Shown: positions 12,828-23,972, counted from the first letter of the stretch. The stretch is 64,000 nucleotides of DNA from Aspidiotus rigidus (GCA_035079385.1 JAVHKY010000003.1:19069001-19133000); one strand, 5' to 3'. The notes: generated by a model from the letters alone, not told the origin. Program-made: numbers and translations.

Positions 12828-14168
12828 TTATGAAGCTGAACTGTGACTGGGTAGCGTCGGGGGCACAATATGGTCACAACTGAGGAACTCAACTACTAGA
12901 TATATATCCCCAGAGCAACCGCCATGCAACATATGGGAGACCTTTTGATTCAAACAAATGTTCGCCAAAAATAATTGGGTGAATTTTTCAATCTCCTCAA
13001 TATTTGCTGGTCTCCCAATTATTGCAAATTCGATAGCAAGTTTTTTGAGTTTCCTGAAGAGGTTGGAATACCCATCGGTTCTCCTTTGGGTTCTCTCATT
13101 TCGGAGGTCTTTATGTCTAAGTTTGAGCTCGATTTGTTCTCCTCTGGCACCTATTTCTGATTTCATTTCCTCCTGATTGATAAGACCCTCTCCATGTTTT
13201 AGTTTTAATGTTTTAATTTTGTTGGTAAGGTCAAGCTGGTGGGCGTATGGTAGAGTGCCGGTAACTGCGTAGATGGCTGTGTAGCTAACGGTGCGATAGC
13301 TTGAAGCTAAGTTAATAAGTATATTTCTCTGTAGAGATTTGAGAGTTTTGAGGGATTTTTTTGTCACTCTAGGGTAGTAAGTTAATGAGCAATATTCAGT
13401 GAGGGATCTGAAAATTGCATTATAGAGAATTTTTCTGCTTTTAAATTTGTAGCCATACGTATTTCCATAAAGTGCTCGAAAGGAGTTGAAATATTTTCTG
13501 ATTTTGTTGGATAAGTAATTTATATGACTACTAAAGTTTAGTTTTTCATCAATAATGACTCCTAGGTATTTAAATTCGGAACATATGTCTATTTCAGTAT
13601 CATCTATCTTAATTGCTTCAATGATTTGTTCTTCCATATCGTTTTTGTCATGTCTTCTCGATACTAAAAGCATGTTTGTTTTTGTAATGTTAAAGCTCAG
13701 CCCTAAAGATTTGATTTTCTTATTAATTTTCTTAGTCATCCAATTTATTCCCAAAAAATCTTGAGGGGTGCTCACGCCACATATGAGGAGCACATCATCC
13801 GCGAAGCTGATTGTATGAATTTTGTTGTGAATGTCATATTTGTGGACCTCACTCATTACAACATTAAAGAGCACGGGCCCCAGCACTGAACCTTGCGGAA
13901 CCTCAGCCGTCAGTGTTTTTTTAGCTATTTCATTGCCTGCCTCATCGTAGTGCCCAACCGTTCTATCGATCAGAAGAGACTTGATTAGATTTGTTATTGT
14001 TTTCGAGACGTTGCTAAGATTAGGTTCAAAAATATGAGTAAATGGAAATAAATGCCGGCATAGGTTTTTTTCGTGGATTATGTTTAAAATGGTCTTCTGA
14101 TAAACATATTGAAAATCCTTAACGATCAGGAAGCCGGCCCTCCTCCGAAGGGGGTCAAAGTACCACAA
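12828..14168 (-). pseudogene. Non-LTR (LINE) reverse transcriptase ORF, chimeric at its C-terminus
   Basis: The 446-residue frame starts inside the reverse transcriptase domain: FLIVKDFQYVYQK, then PQGSVLGPVLFNVVM, the catalytic FADDVLL and KTNMLLVSRR. Next come the FKYLGVIID thumb motif and a C-terminal CSLTYYP/LKSLQRNILI region. LINE homology ends near 13,151 at the EEMKSEIG segment. The last ~100 residues are antisense translation of the embedded Penelope fragment plus downstream sequence, so they are not part of any real protein. The N-terminal half and the endonuclease are missing. The fragment resembles Jockey/I-type LINEs; I do not assign a clade. Confidence 0.82.
12921..13151 (+). mobile_element. 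Fragment of Penelope-like element
   Basis: Plus-strand translation gives MQHMGDLLIQ and, after a stop, GEFFNLLNICWSPN, then FPEEVGIPIGSPLGSLI and FMSKFELDLFSSG. This is nearly identical to the internal part of the Penelope-like reverse transcriptase at 3.8-5.3 kb, in opposite orientation to the surrounding LINE. The fragment spans motif B only. It is abutted at 13,151 by LINE sequence. Confidence 0.85.
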
Positions 14169-15770
14169 AAATTAGTTTTCTAAGAATAAATTGAAAACTA
14201 AGCACCAGATGTAGGCAAATTAGACAGATTTTTTTTTTTTTTGGGGGGGGGGGAAACTTTGCGACATAGTAAAGATCTGATTGCTGGAAATGGTCAGGAA
14301 ATGATCAAGAATGATGTCCAAAAAAACATACCAACTTCTCCACGTTTTTCTCCAGGAGAATTTTTTATGGGGGTTCAAACCCCCTCAAAATCAGTTTTTT
14401 GTTAATATCCCGCTTAATACGCATTTTAGAGAAAAAAGTCATCAGTCAAAAATTATTCCTCGTGAAATTTCCTATCGGGCTACGTACTTCATTTCTAACC
14501 CACTCGCCCAAAAATTCATGGAGATTGAGCCTTCGCCATGCAAATCCATGAATAACGAGCTCCTCGCCGAGAGATGACGTTGTTGCGCGGTGGTTGCGCC
14601 CAAAGTTGACGTTAGTATTTCGCTAGTACATGCGAGAAAACATATAATTATGATTCTTCACTCATTTCTGAGTCGTTTGGTTCAAATTTGAAGTCAATTT
14701 TTTTCCGACTTATGCCTGGGTTTCCCATGACACATCACATATACTAATTTTGATTAATTGTTACGGGGAATTTGCTGCACGATATTATTTTGAGAAAGGT
14801 ATAATCAATGGCCTATTTTTCCATACCATGGACAAAAATTTTGAAAATCGTTTCTTATGCACTCTTTACAATATATTATGAATACGACATGTAAAAAGCT
14901 GAATGGAGGGCTGTAGAAATGCGAGCCCTTCCAGAGTGGGTGGATTCATTTGTACTGGGTTGTGCCGTAGAGTTTTCCGTTCGTGCTTATCTTCTTCCCC
15001 CTCGAACCTTATGAGGGGACTGTAAACATGCCAGGCCAGTATGTCCTGCTCCATTTTCGGACTGAAAACAGGCTGAATTTTATGTACTACGTTCTTGCTG
15101 TATTATGCTCTCGAGTTTTCCAGTTTGGTCGTTTTAAGCGATGGTGGGAATGGATGTGGTCTTCCGTTGTAGACTCGCGGCGAGAGGTTGACTTCGACCA
15201 CGCGCACTATTGAAGTGGGCTAACGTGTGGAAATTCTCCATTTTTCCAAGCAATGGAAGGAATGTCACCAAGAAGCTTGTTATTGTTGTGTACTCCCACA
15301 AATTCAGAGTGCATAAGAAACGATTTTCAAAATGTTTGTCCATGGTATGGAAAACTTTATTTTCATGTATGTTGGGCAGTTGATTATACCTCTCTCAAAA
15401 TAATATCGTGCAGCAAATTCCTAGTAACAAAATTAGTGTATGTTTTATCGTACCAGCGTAATTTTCGAAACCGCTCAACTTTCAATCCAACTTTTCAGCT
15501 CGAGTTTTTGAGCTAAGTTGACATAAGTGTAGTGAAATTTGTAGGAAATTTGATGAGGAACAATATTTGTTTGAAACTTTTTTTTATCTGTTGCTTAGTT
15601 TTCGATTTATTCCTAGAAAACTAATTTTTGTGATACTTTGACCCCCTTCGGGGGAGGGCCCGCTTTTTGATCGTTGTGGATTTTTAGTATGTTTATCAGA
15701 AGACCATTTTGAACATAATCCACGAAAAAAACACATGCCGGTATTTATTTCCATTTCAAAACCTAATCTG
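14040..15770. repeat. Large imperfect inverted repeat containing the LINE 5' segment
   Basis: The sequence at 14,040-14,240 (the LINE start and its upstream flank) recurs inverted at 15,590-15,765, sharing GACCCCCTTCGG, GTTTATCAGAAGACCATTTT and AATCCACGAAAAAAAC. A second inverted pair matches 14,765-14,865 to 15,305-15,420, sharing CCATACCATGGACAAA and TGCTGCACGATATTATTTTG. The arms are unequal because of an insertion around 14,230-14,760 that includes a (T)n(G)n run. The frames inside are non-coding. Confidence 0.75.
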
Positions 15771-15798
15771 CCAGGCCTATTTAGCTTTTCAGTTATTT

Positions 15799-15869
15799 CG
15801 GGACAAGGTTTGAACCCCGTAAATTAGAATCAGAAGACCGTGATTCAAGTGCCATCTGAGCTGTCCGTT
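15799..15869 (-). ncRNA. tRNA-like sequence, probably the head of a SINE or a tRNA pseudogene
   Basis: On the minus strand about 71 nt show an A-box-like CAGCTCAGATGGCA and a perfect six-pair stem GAATCA/TGATTC at the anticodon position with an eight-base loop. A B-box GGTTCAAACC follows, and the ends pair imperfectly (CGGACA with TTGTCCCG). The T-stem pairs poorly and the anticodon is not clear, so a functional tRNA is unlikely. No poly-A or tandem tail was found to prove a SINE. Confidence 0.4.
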
Positions 15870-15899
15870 TTCTCGTACTCTCGCGATACGTTATCACTC

Positions 15900-18430
15900 C
15901 CCCCCCTCTTCCCACCCACTGATATAAATTTATTTTGTGGTAGTCTCTTCGTGAATTTTGATCTAACAAACTTCACGTTTGATATGTTTGAATAATTTTG
16001 GCACATTTTGTGGACAATTAGGAAGGGAAGTATGCTAAGAAGATTGATATGTACACATTGAAAATATCATTTTTGTTCAAAATTCCATGTCGAGCCCTGC
16101 TTCTTATAATATGAGCACTCACTCTTCGAAAGTACTCTGTCGCTTTGAAGATTGTATCTGTCTGTTTGATAAACACTAAAAGCCTCTCTCTTTTGCATTA
16201 GGCAAACGAAACGACTCCAAAAATCCTATAACAATTCCACTCAATCCGCAGTCATTGAAACTTTGTTGTCCATCTTTTGGTGCGTCTATTCTCGTCTTAG
16301 ACTTGGGAAAGTTCAGTTCTACTTTGCAGGTGACTGTGTAGAGGTCATTAAATCTGTCGGTACCAAATTTACTCCGCAGTATAGTGAACGACACTTCACT
16401 GATGTGGTCTACAAAAAATTACTGGAATGAATTATTTGGCAGGCATTATTATTTATAGCTTACTGATAGTTTTTTCTAGATTCTAGACCTACTCGCTTCC
16501 AAATTGTTATGATATGTGGTCGCTCGTTGATGGGTTTTGAAGTAAAGAAAGGCGACCGTGTGTATTTCGAAATTGATTTGATTATCTTTACGACTTTGAT
16601 TACACATTGTGTCGTAATGCGGAGAAGCGCGAGGCGTATTAATGACGATATTACACCTAAGCCATCATTTTTCCAAAAATCAACATTCGGTCATTTTCTG
16701 CCTAAATTGAATACACCGACCGAGTTTTATGGGAACAGATAAAAAATATTAGGTTGCAATTTAAAATAGAACTAAGTAGGTCATTTAAATCGACTATTGC
16801 AACGAATGTGAGACGTGACATGCTGCGTGTCCTTCAATATTCCGTGATAAATCGTGAACTTGACCCCATGTAGCGAATGATATATACAATATCGTTAGCC
16901 AAAATATCGTTAGTTTAAAATCAAGATACATACCTACAATATAAGTACTCGTATTATACAGCAGCAATGAGGAATTTAATTATGTCGGAAGTACGAGGTA
17001 CCAGACGCCAAATAAGAGTAAGTTGAAAATTTTCTATTCGCGATTATTATTAAACCCGATTCTACGCAGACCGGAATACACATACGTCGTCGTCTTACCA
17101 ATTCTGCGAGCCATAACAGGTGCGTTTTTGTGATGATGAATTATGGAGAAAGGATTTATCTTGTAATGTCGTGAATTTACTCAGAGAGTGTTGCCGTCCA
17201 CTTTCTATTAGTTGTTGTGCATCTATTTACTCGAATATATCCAGTATATAGAACGAATTGTGCTCGAGACAAGGCGCGTCTTCCCATCTAGGGAGAAAAT
17301 TCCTTCTTTCTAATTTATTTATATCTTCGCTTCCTTCTTTCAGCGATATCGGCGTAGAAAATTCGATAAACGATATTTTTTTCTTATTAATAGAAATTTA
17401 TAATTAAAACTGATACCTCGCTGAGGAAATTATCGTATATTATCGTAATTCTTTGTTCATGGGAAAGTAGGCTTCGAGTCAGTCTATTTATTTGCATGTT
17501 TCCAGGCCTGGTTCTAGTATTCGAGTGCCTATATATATGGATTTTCTCTTCCTCTTCCTCACTCTGTTTTTTTTTTTTAATTTTTCGTTTCATGTCGTTA
17601 TCTAGTTCTGCCGCTGTGACGAGGATATTATCGTGTTGTGCACTCGCCTTAGCAAAAAGTAAAAATAAATCGACCCGTTAAAATATTACAGGCTATTGAA
17701 GCAATCAGAGACCTCTCTCTAATCGAGACACTCGTAATGATGGAAAATACGAACTCATTTCATTTAATGTTTCCCGTACGGATAGCGGGTTCGATGTGGT
17801 TAAAATTGAGCGTTATTTATTACTTCAATGATTTCGATGCTCAATAAACTGAAATTACTTTGCATTTTTTCTCATTTATATTAGTTCGCTGGTCCATTAT
17901 AAATTAAACAAGTACGCTATTTGGAAGACGAAATTTTAATGGTATTCTTAAATTTGCCACGTGAGAGATGATTGACGATTCGATATCTCACTTTTTTATT
18001 TTGCAAATTTCATTACCTTTTTATTCATTTCCCAATCTCTGAAACAAACAACTCGAAGTTCGAAGATACGATTTCATTAATTACCATTTATATCGAGAAA
18101 AGCGGAGAACCGGTTTTATGAAGCAAAATTTGAAAAAGGTAGCATGAAGATTATAAATTTTTTGCGTCCTTTTTAGTCTACCTACTCGAGCCCAGATTCA
18201 AAAACTTTGTGGTACTTAAATTGATATCGTAATTTTATTTTTCGGAATGATGCTTGCTTTCAGTGTCAATGTTGATAATGAATTTTGAAAAGTAATCAAG
18301 ATCGATTATTCGAGAAGGTCAAAAATTTTCAAGTCCTCTTATTTTTATATATATTTTTTTCAGTAGAGATCCGCTATCTCTTTTCTTGTGGCTCGTATTA
18401 AGGAAACGTGCGCGAGCGCGTCTTCGTTCG
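15900..18430. other. Gene-free stretch
   Basis: No open frame with recognisable motifs and no splice-consistent exon chain. It contains a poly-C tract near 15,900 and poly-T tracts near 17,570. I see nothing further. Confidence 0.45.
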
Positions 18431-18464
18431 ACTTTGATGACGTATCAACCTAAGTTGGGTAAAA

Positions 18465-18800
18465 ATTTCGACATTTCCAGAAGTATACATGTATGATAGG
18501 AAAAGGTACCAGGGGAACTGAGAAAAATTTCAACTTTTTAGCCATACGATAGAAGGGGGATTTCGAAAATTTTGACTTTCTTACCATAGATGACAGGAGG
18601 GGTAACTATATGAAAAAATTTGATTTTCCAGCTTTACCGTGTGGGGCAAAATGATGAAATATCATCTGCCCTACCCTGTATATGATAGGAGAGGGACTTA
18701 GAGAAATTCCCACTTCCGAGGTATAAATGACAGGAGCAGGACAGAGAAAAATTTCAACTTCCCAACTATACAATACAGAAGAAGGGATTGGAATGTCATA
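18465..18800 (+). repeat. Diverged array of 45-bp minisatellite units
   Basis: Repeating pattern of ATGATAGGAG-like, GGGACTTAGA-like and AATTTCAACTTCC-like segments with many substitutions and indels. It is older than the clean arrays at 21-24 kb. The flanking sequence carries TGACG(T/A)-rich and CAACCTAAGTTAGGTC-like segments at 18,437 and 18,900. Confidence 0.65.
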
Positions 18801-19760
18801 CTCATATCTGATAGAGTTCTGTATAATGGTCGGCAATACAATTAATGAAACGATTATACCTAAACAATATCGATATAACTAATCGTATCCAACTTTGATC
18901 ACGTCATCAACCTAAGTTAGGTCAGGATACGTCGCTAAAAAGAATTGGTCTAGACTAGATTATAAGAAATTCAGGTCAGCCAAAAGGTGTATCTTAAGAT
19001 ATTTTTGTTGGCTCGACATCTTGCGTTTCTAAGGGGGGAAACAAAAGAAAAATGAAATACCTCAGATCGAGAGCTTGGAGAAAAAGTGTAAATAACGTGT
19101 TATATAATCTGTCATGCCTCTTCATACAGTGTAGTGTATTTCGGGATTTCAAAAACGAACATAATTTCAGAGGATAGTGGAGCTTGCGGATTCCCCACTA
19201 CCATTGCATACCTATTTATGCTTTATTCAACTTATTTAGTCCATCGGCAAAATTTTTTCAAGTTCCCCTGAGATAGGAATTTTTCCTTGGAGGAATTTTT
19301 AGAGGCTCACTACTCGTATACATACAGCTCGAAGGTAGAAATTTGTCATCAAGGAACCCCTTTTATGAGACATTAACCGCCACCCTGCCGGTAAATCGTG
19401 ATGAGACGTTTCGCGGTAGAAGTGAAAATTTTTCCCGTGTCCGTTTGCCACAGTAAAACCCCCACTCTCTTCCTTGGAAAGCTGTAGTCATATTCAAAAA
19501 TTTTTCCAAGTCTGTAAACTAGGTCTGAATCCCTGTTCGATTCGGAACCACAATTTGCGATTCATACACCTAGCTCCGAAACAGAAAGTTTTTCAAAATC
19601 CTGAACTAAGGCAGAGTCCCTTCTCCCTTGGATACCTGTAGTCATTAGTCACTCTTGAAATTTTTTTCTTCAAGATCGAAGCCCTAACCTCGAGGAATAT
19701 TTATGGTTATCGTCGAAAGTTTTTCCACTTTTCTGAACCAGCTTTCCATCAGTGTTTTTC

Positions 19761-20122
19761 AACAGGGAACCTGTGTGTTTTTTTTTTTTTTTTTTGGGGG
19801 GGTATTTAAGAGAATTGCCGTGCGCCGTCCGCCGTGGGCCGTCCGGCAAAGAACTTGAAAAAATTTCAACCTCCGAACTGTATATGATAGGAGAGGGACT
19901 TAGAAAGATTTTGACTCTCGAGCTACATATGATAGCAGGGGAACTTCGAAAAATTTCGACTCTCAAGCTATTATAAGAGAAGGACTTGAAAAAATTTCAA
20001 CCTCGGAAGAAGACTTGGAAAAATTTCGACTCTCGACCTGAGACTTCTTGAATTCTCAATACCAAATCCAATTTGACTTACAAAATAGGTTTCCTCGTTT
20101 AACTTCGTTAAGGAAGCCGTCG
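19761..20122 (+). mobile_element. Minisatellite-bearing Helentron-like non-autonomous element, copy 1
   Basis: It begins AACAGGGAACCTGT and continues through an expanded (T)n(G)n run and a GCCGTGCGCCGTCCGCCGT tract. Degenerate 45-bp units follow, then the 3' segment TTCCTCGTTTAACTTCGTTA with AGGAAGCCGTCG at the end, followed by a T-run. The same start and end delimit the insertion at 29,882-30,302, which fixes these boundaries. No protein is encoded. The Helentron assignment is inferred from structure: insertion in T-tracts without a clear duplication, hairpin ends and a central minisatellite. Confidence 0.65.
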
Positions 20123-20796
20123 TTTTTTTTTTTCAGTCTTTAGTATTGGTCGAAACCTTTGATCCATCGGACTTACAATTTCTTATTCATATTGCTTAGA
20201 ATTTGAATATTTTTCCTTGCTCGTAAACTGAGTTTAATCCTCCAATGCCGGTTGGGGTTATTTTTGAAAAATTATCACAAAAATCCGTAACGTGACCGTG
20301 GAACTTGGAAAAATTCTATCCCCAGTGATCGGGTTTACTCTTGGAAAATTGTCCCAAAATTTGAAACTATAACGGGCATACAGTATACTAGCTTTGCGCA
20401 GTATACTACACTTCGCAAGACACTAGGTCCTCTGTTCGTTCGGATCCTCCTCGTCACCAGCAGTTCTTGAGAGGGACTACATTTGGGAAAATTGTCACTA
20501 AAAAAACAATCACGGTTTTTTGTCACATTTGATAACGTCATCAGTGACCTTGATCTACTTTGAGGACTAGGAAAAATTTTGAAATTCGCTACTTTCATTA
20601 CACGAGGGCTAGAATACAGCATACTAGGCTATACTAGGCGTCATCCTTGAGATTCTGCTGCTTTGTAAGTTAGCTCTAGGCTGGCCTAAAATGCTCCTAA
20701 TACGTAGCAAACTAAAGCTAGAAAGAGGAAAAGATAGGGCGTTGTGTGACGTCATAGGCCTATACTAGGCTCATATCAGGCTCTTCAGCTGAAAAT

Positions 20797-20970
20797 TACG
20801 GATTCCTTAACGAAGTTAAACGAGGAACGCAGGGAACCTGTTTTATGATTCGAATGAGATTTGGTATTGAAAATTCAAGGAAGCCTAGATTTGGAGAAAG
20901 GTACCTAGTAAAAAGAAGGCCTAGGCCAACTATTAGTGTAAGTTGGATAAATCAGGTTCCTTGTTAAAAT
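20797..20970 (-). mobile_element. Truncated Helentron-like element end, minus orientation
   Basis: Starts with the reverse complement of the family's 3' end (TTCCTTAACGAAGTTAAACG, then CAGGGAACCTGTTTTATG) and reaches AATCAGGTTCCTTGTTAAAA. The 45-bp array and the GC-rich 5' tract normally between these points are missing. Confidence 0.55.
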
Positions 20971-21135
20971 TTCCACTCTTGAGCTATATATGATAGGAGG
21001 GGGGTTTGGAAAAATTTCGACTCTCGAGCTATATTTGTATTAGTTGATCTGTTAGCGGCCCAAATAATATAGCTCGACAGTCGAAATTTTTCCAAGTCCC
21101 CCTCCTATCATATATAGCCCGAGAGTCGAAATTTT
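20970..21135. repeat. 45-bp minisatellite units in head-to-head arrangement
   Basis: Plus-orientation units (GAGCTATATATGATAGGAGG) meet minus-orientation units (CCTCCTATCATATATAGCCC) around a short unique spacer near 21,030-21,060. The left side abuts a truncated element and the right side a new element start at 21,136. Confidence 0.7.
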
Positions 21136-21222
21136 AACAGGGAACCTGTTTTATGGGGGGCTATTTGAGAAATCTGCGGTGCGCCGTGCGCCGTCCGCCG
21201 TCCAGCGAAAAACTTGGAAAAA
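21136..21222 (+). mobile_element. 5' end of a Helentron-like element
   Basis: Starts AACAGGGAACCTGTTTTATG, then GGGGGGCTATTTGAGAAATC and a GCCGTGCGCCGTCCGCCGTC tract, then AGCGAAAAACTTGGAAAA. It is interrupted there by the inserted element at 21,223. Confidence 0.7.
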
Positions 21223-21940
21223 CGACGGCTTCCTTAACGAAGTTAAACGAGGAACGCAGGGAACCTGTTTTATGAGTCGAATGGGATTTGGTATTGAAAA
21301 TTCAAGGAAGCCTAGACCTAGATAAAGATAGTATAAAGAAGGCCTAGACCTACTATAAGCCTATCATAATATAGTTTGAGAATCTAAATTTTTCTCGCTC
21401 GAGAGACGAAATTTTTCTAAGTCCCTCTCCTATCATGGCTCGAGAGTCGAAATTTTTCCAAGTCCCCCTTCTATCATATATAGCTCGAGAGTCGAAATTT
21501 TTCTAAGTCCCCCTTCTGTCATATATAGCTCGAGAGTCGAAATTTTTCTAAGTCCCCCTTCTATCATATATAGCTCGAGAGTCGAAATTTTTCTAAGTTC
21601 CTCTCCTATCATATATGGCTCGAGGGTCGAAATTTTTCCAAGTCCCCCTCCTACCATATATGGCTCGAGTCGAAATTTTTCTAAGTCCCCCTTCTATCAT
21701 CTATAGCTCGAGAGTCGAAATTTTTCTAAGTCCCCCTTCTGTCATATATAGCTCGAGAGTCGAAATTTTTCTAAGTCCCCCTTCTGTCATATATAGCTCG
21801 AGAGTCGAAATTTTTCTAAGTCCCTCTCCTATCATATATGGCTCGAGGGTCGAAATTTTTCTAAGTTTTTCGCTGGACGGCGCACGGCGGACGCCAGATT
21901 TCTCAAATAGCCCCCCATAAAACAGGTTCCCTGTTAAAAT
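21223..21940 (-). mobile_element. Complete Helentron-like element, minus orientation, with 45-bp array
   Basis: It begins with the reverse complement of the family 3' end (ACGACGGCTTCCTTAACG) and ends with the reverse complement of the 5' end (CATAAAACAGGTTCCCTGTT). Between them is a clean array of about eleven 45-bp units (about 21,400-21,870) and then the GC-rich tract. The flanks are the two halves of a 45-bp unit split in its A/T run, so it inserted into the family's own minisatellite. Open frames of 74 and 101 codons here only reflect a repeat period divisible by three. Confidence 0.75.
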
Positions 21941-22433
21941 TTCGACCCTCGAGCCATATATGATAGGAGAGGGACTTAGAAAAATTTCGACTCTCGAGCC
22001 ATATATGATAGGAGAGGGACTTAGAAAAATTTCGACTCTCGAGCCATATATGATAGGAGGGGGACTTAGAAAAATTTCGACTCTCGAGCCATATATGATA
22101 GGAGGGGGACTTGGAAAAATTTCGACTCTCGAGCTATAGATGATAGGAGGGGAACTTGGAAAAATTTCGACTCTCGAGCTATATATGATAGAAGGGGGAC
22201 TTAGAAAAATTTCGACTCTCGAGCCATATATGATAGGAGAGGGACTTAGAAAAATTTCGACTCTCGAGCTATATATGATAGAAGGGGGACTTAGAAAAAA
22301 TTTCGAATCTCGAGCTATAGATGATAGGAGGGGAACTTAGAAAAATTTCGACTCTCGAGCTATATATGATAGGAGGGGGACTTAGAAAAATTTCGACTCT
22401 CGAGCCATATATGATAGGAGAGGGACTTAGAAA
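21941..22433 (+). repeat. 45-bp minisatellite array, plus orientation, about 11 units
   Basis: Unit: ATGATAGGAGAGGGACTTAG, then AAAAATTTCGACTCTCGAGC, then CATAT, total 45 bp. Variants alternate GGAGAGGGA/GAAGGGGGA and GAGCCAT/GAGCTAT, giving a higher-order mixture. It is bounded on both sides by minus-strand elements that interrupt units at the AAAAATTT tract. Confidence 0.88.
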
Positions 22434-23196
22434 AAACGACGGCTTCCTTAACGAAGTTAAACGAGGAACGCAGGGAACCTGTTTTATGAGTCAAATGAGA
22501 TTTGGCGTTGAAAATTCAAGGAAGCCTAGACCTAGATAAAGCTAGTATAAAGATGGCCTAGACGTAAAATAAGCCTAGTATAATGTAGTTTGAAAGTCCA
22601 AGTTTTTCTCAAATCTCGAGCTATTTATGATAGGAGGGAGACTTGGGAAAATTTGTCCCCTATCATATATAGCTCGAGAGTCTAAAGTTTTCCAAGTCCC
22701 ACTTCTATCATATATAGCTTCAGATTCGAAATTTTTTCCAAGTCCCTCTCCTATCATATATGGCTCGAGAGTCGAATTTTCTCTAAGTCCCCCTTCTATC
22801 ATATATGGCTCGAGGATCGAAATTTTTCCAAGCCCCCCTTCTATCATCTATAGCTCGAGAGTCGAAATTTTTCTAAGTTCCCCTCCTATCATCTATAGCT
22901 CGAGAGTCGAAATTTTTTCTAAGTCCCTCTCCTATCATATATGGCTCGAGGATCGAAATTTTTCCAAGTCTTCCTTCTATCATCTATAGCTCGAGAGTCG
23001 AAATTTTTCTAAGTCCCCCTCCTATCATATATAGTTCGAGAGTCGAAATTTTTCTAAGTCCCTCTCCTATTATATATGGCTCGAGGGTCGCAATTTTTCT
23101 AAGTTTTTCGCTGGACGGCGCACGGCGCAAGGCGCACGGCGGACGGCGGACGGCAGATTTCTCAAATAGCCCCCCATAAAACAGGTTCCCTGTTAA
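22434..23196 (-). mobile_element. Complete Helentron-like element, minus orientation, with 45-bp array
   Basis: Same architecture as the element at 21,223-21,940: AACGACGGCTTCCTTAACG at the left end, the AAATGAGATTTGGCGTTGAA unique segment, and about eleven 45-bp units in minus orientation (about 22,620-23,100). A GC-rich tract of GGCGCACGGCG units follows, and CATAAAACAGGTTCCCTGTT closes the right end. Both flanks are parts of 45-bp units. Confidence 0.75.
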
Positions 23197-23224
23197 AATT
23201 TCGACTGTCGAGCTATATATGATC

Positions 23225-23317
23225 TAGGCTTCCTTGAATTTTCAATACCAAATCTCATTCGAATCATAAAACAGGTTCCCTGCGATCCTCGTTTAACTTC
23301 GTTAAGGAAGCCGTCAT
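23225..23317 (+). mobile_element. 3' end of a Helentron-like element
   Basis: CTAGGCTTCCTTGAATTTTC, then AATACCAAATCTCATTCGAA, CATAAAACAGGTTCCCTGCG and CGTTTAACTTCGTTAAGG to GAAGCCGTC. This is the 3' third of the family without an attached 5' part. Confidence 0.65.
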
Positions 23318-23365
23318 TTTTTCTAAGTCCCCCTCCTATCATATATAGCTCGAGAGTCGAAATTT

Positions 23366-23883
23366 TAACAGGGAACCTGTTTTATGGGGGGCTATTTGAG
23401 AAATCTGCCGTGCGCCGTCCGCCGTGCGCCGTCCAGCGAAAAACTTAGAAAAATTTCGACTCTCGAGCTATATATGATAGAAGGGGGACTTGGAAAAATT
23501 TCGACTCTCGAGCCATATATGATAGGAGAGGGACATAGAAAAAATTTCGACTCTCGAGCCATATATGATAGGAGAGGGACATAGAAAAAATTTCGACTCT
23601 CGAGCTATATATGATAGAAGGGGGACTTAGAAAAATTTCGACTCTCGAGCTATATATGATAGGAGAGGGACATAGAAAAAATTCGACTCTCGCGCCATAT
23701 GTGATAGGAGAGGGACTTAGAAAAATTTCGACTGTCGAGCTATATATGATAGGATAGTTGGTCTAGGCCTACTTTTTACTACCTTTCTCCAAATCTAGGC
23801 TTCCTTGAATTTTCAATACCAAATCTCATTCGAATCATAAAACAGGTTCCCTGCGTTCCTCTTTTAACTTCGTTAAGGAAGCC
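23366..23883 (+). mobile_element. Complete Helentron-like element, plus orientation, with 45-bp array
   Basis: Starts AACAGGGAACCTGTTTTATG directly after GTCGAAATTTT of a minus-orientation 45-bp unit. It carries the GC tract, about seven 45-bp units (23,445-23,760) and the AATACCAAATCTCATTCGAA segment. It ends AACTTCGTTAAGGAAGCCGT followed by AATTTTTTCTAAG, the other half of the interrupted unit. Confidence 0.75.
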
Positions 23884-23889
23884 GTAATT

Positions 23890-23972
23890 TTTTCTAAGTT
23901 TTTCGCTGGACGGGCGCACGGCGCACGGCAGATTTCTCAAATAGCCCCCCATAAAACAGGTTCCCTGTTAAC
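23890..23972 (-). mobile_element. 5' end of a Helentron-like element, minus orientation
   Basis: TTCTAAGTTTTTCGCTGGAC, a GCGCACGGCGCACGGCAG tract and CATAAAACAGGTTCCCTGTT. This is the right boundary of the nested block; unique sequence follows. Confidence 0.65.

Noticed and set aside
21941..22433. CRISPR-like array
   Set aside because: Units are contiguous 45-bp repeats without unique spacers, in a eukaryotic context.
21433..23584. Open frames with 15-residue repeats (IGEGLRKISTLELYM-like and reverse-strand equivalents)
   Set aside because: The repeat unit is 45 bp, divisible by three, so frames stay open on both strands. Orientation flips and absence of starts or conserved non-repeat sequence show they are not proteins.
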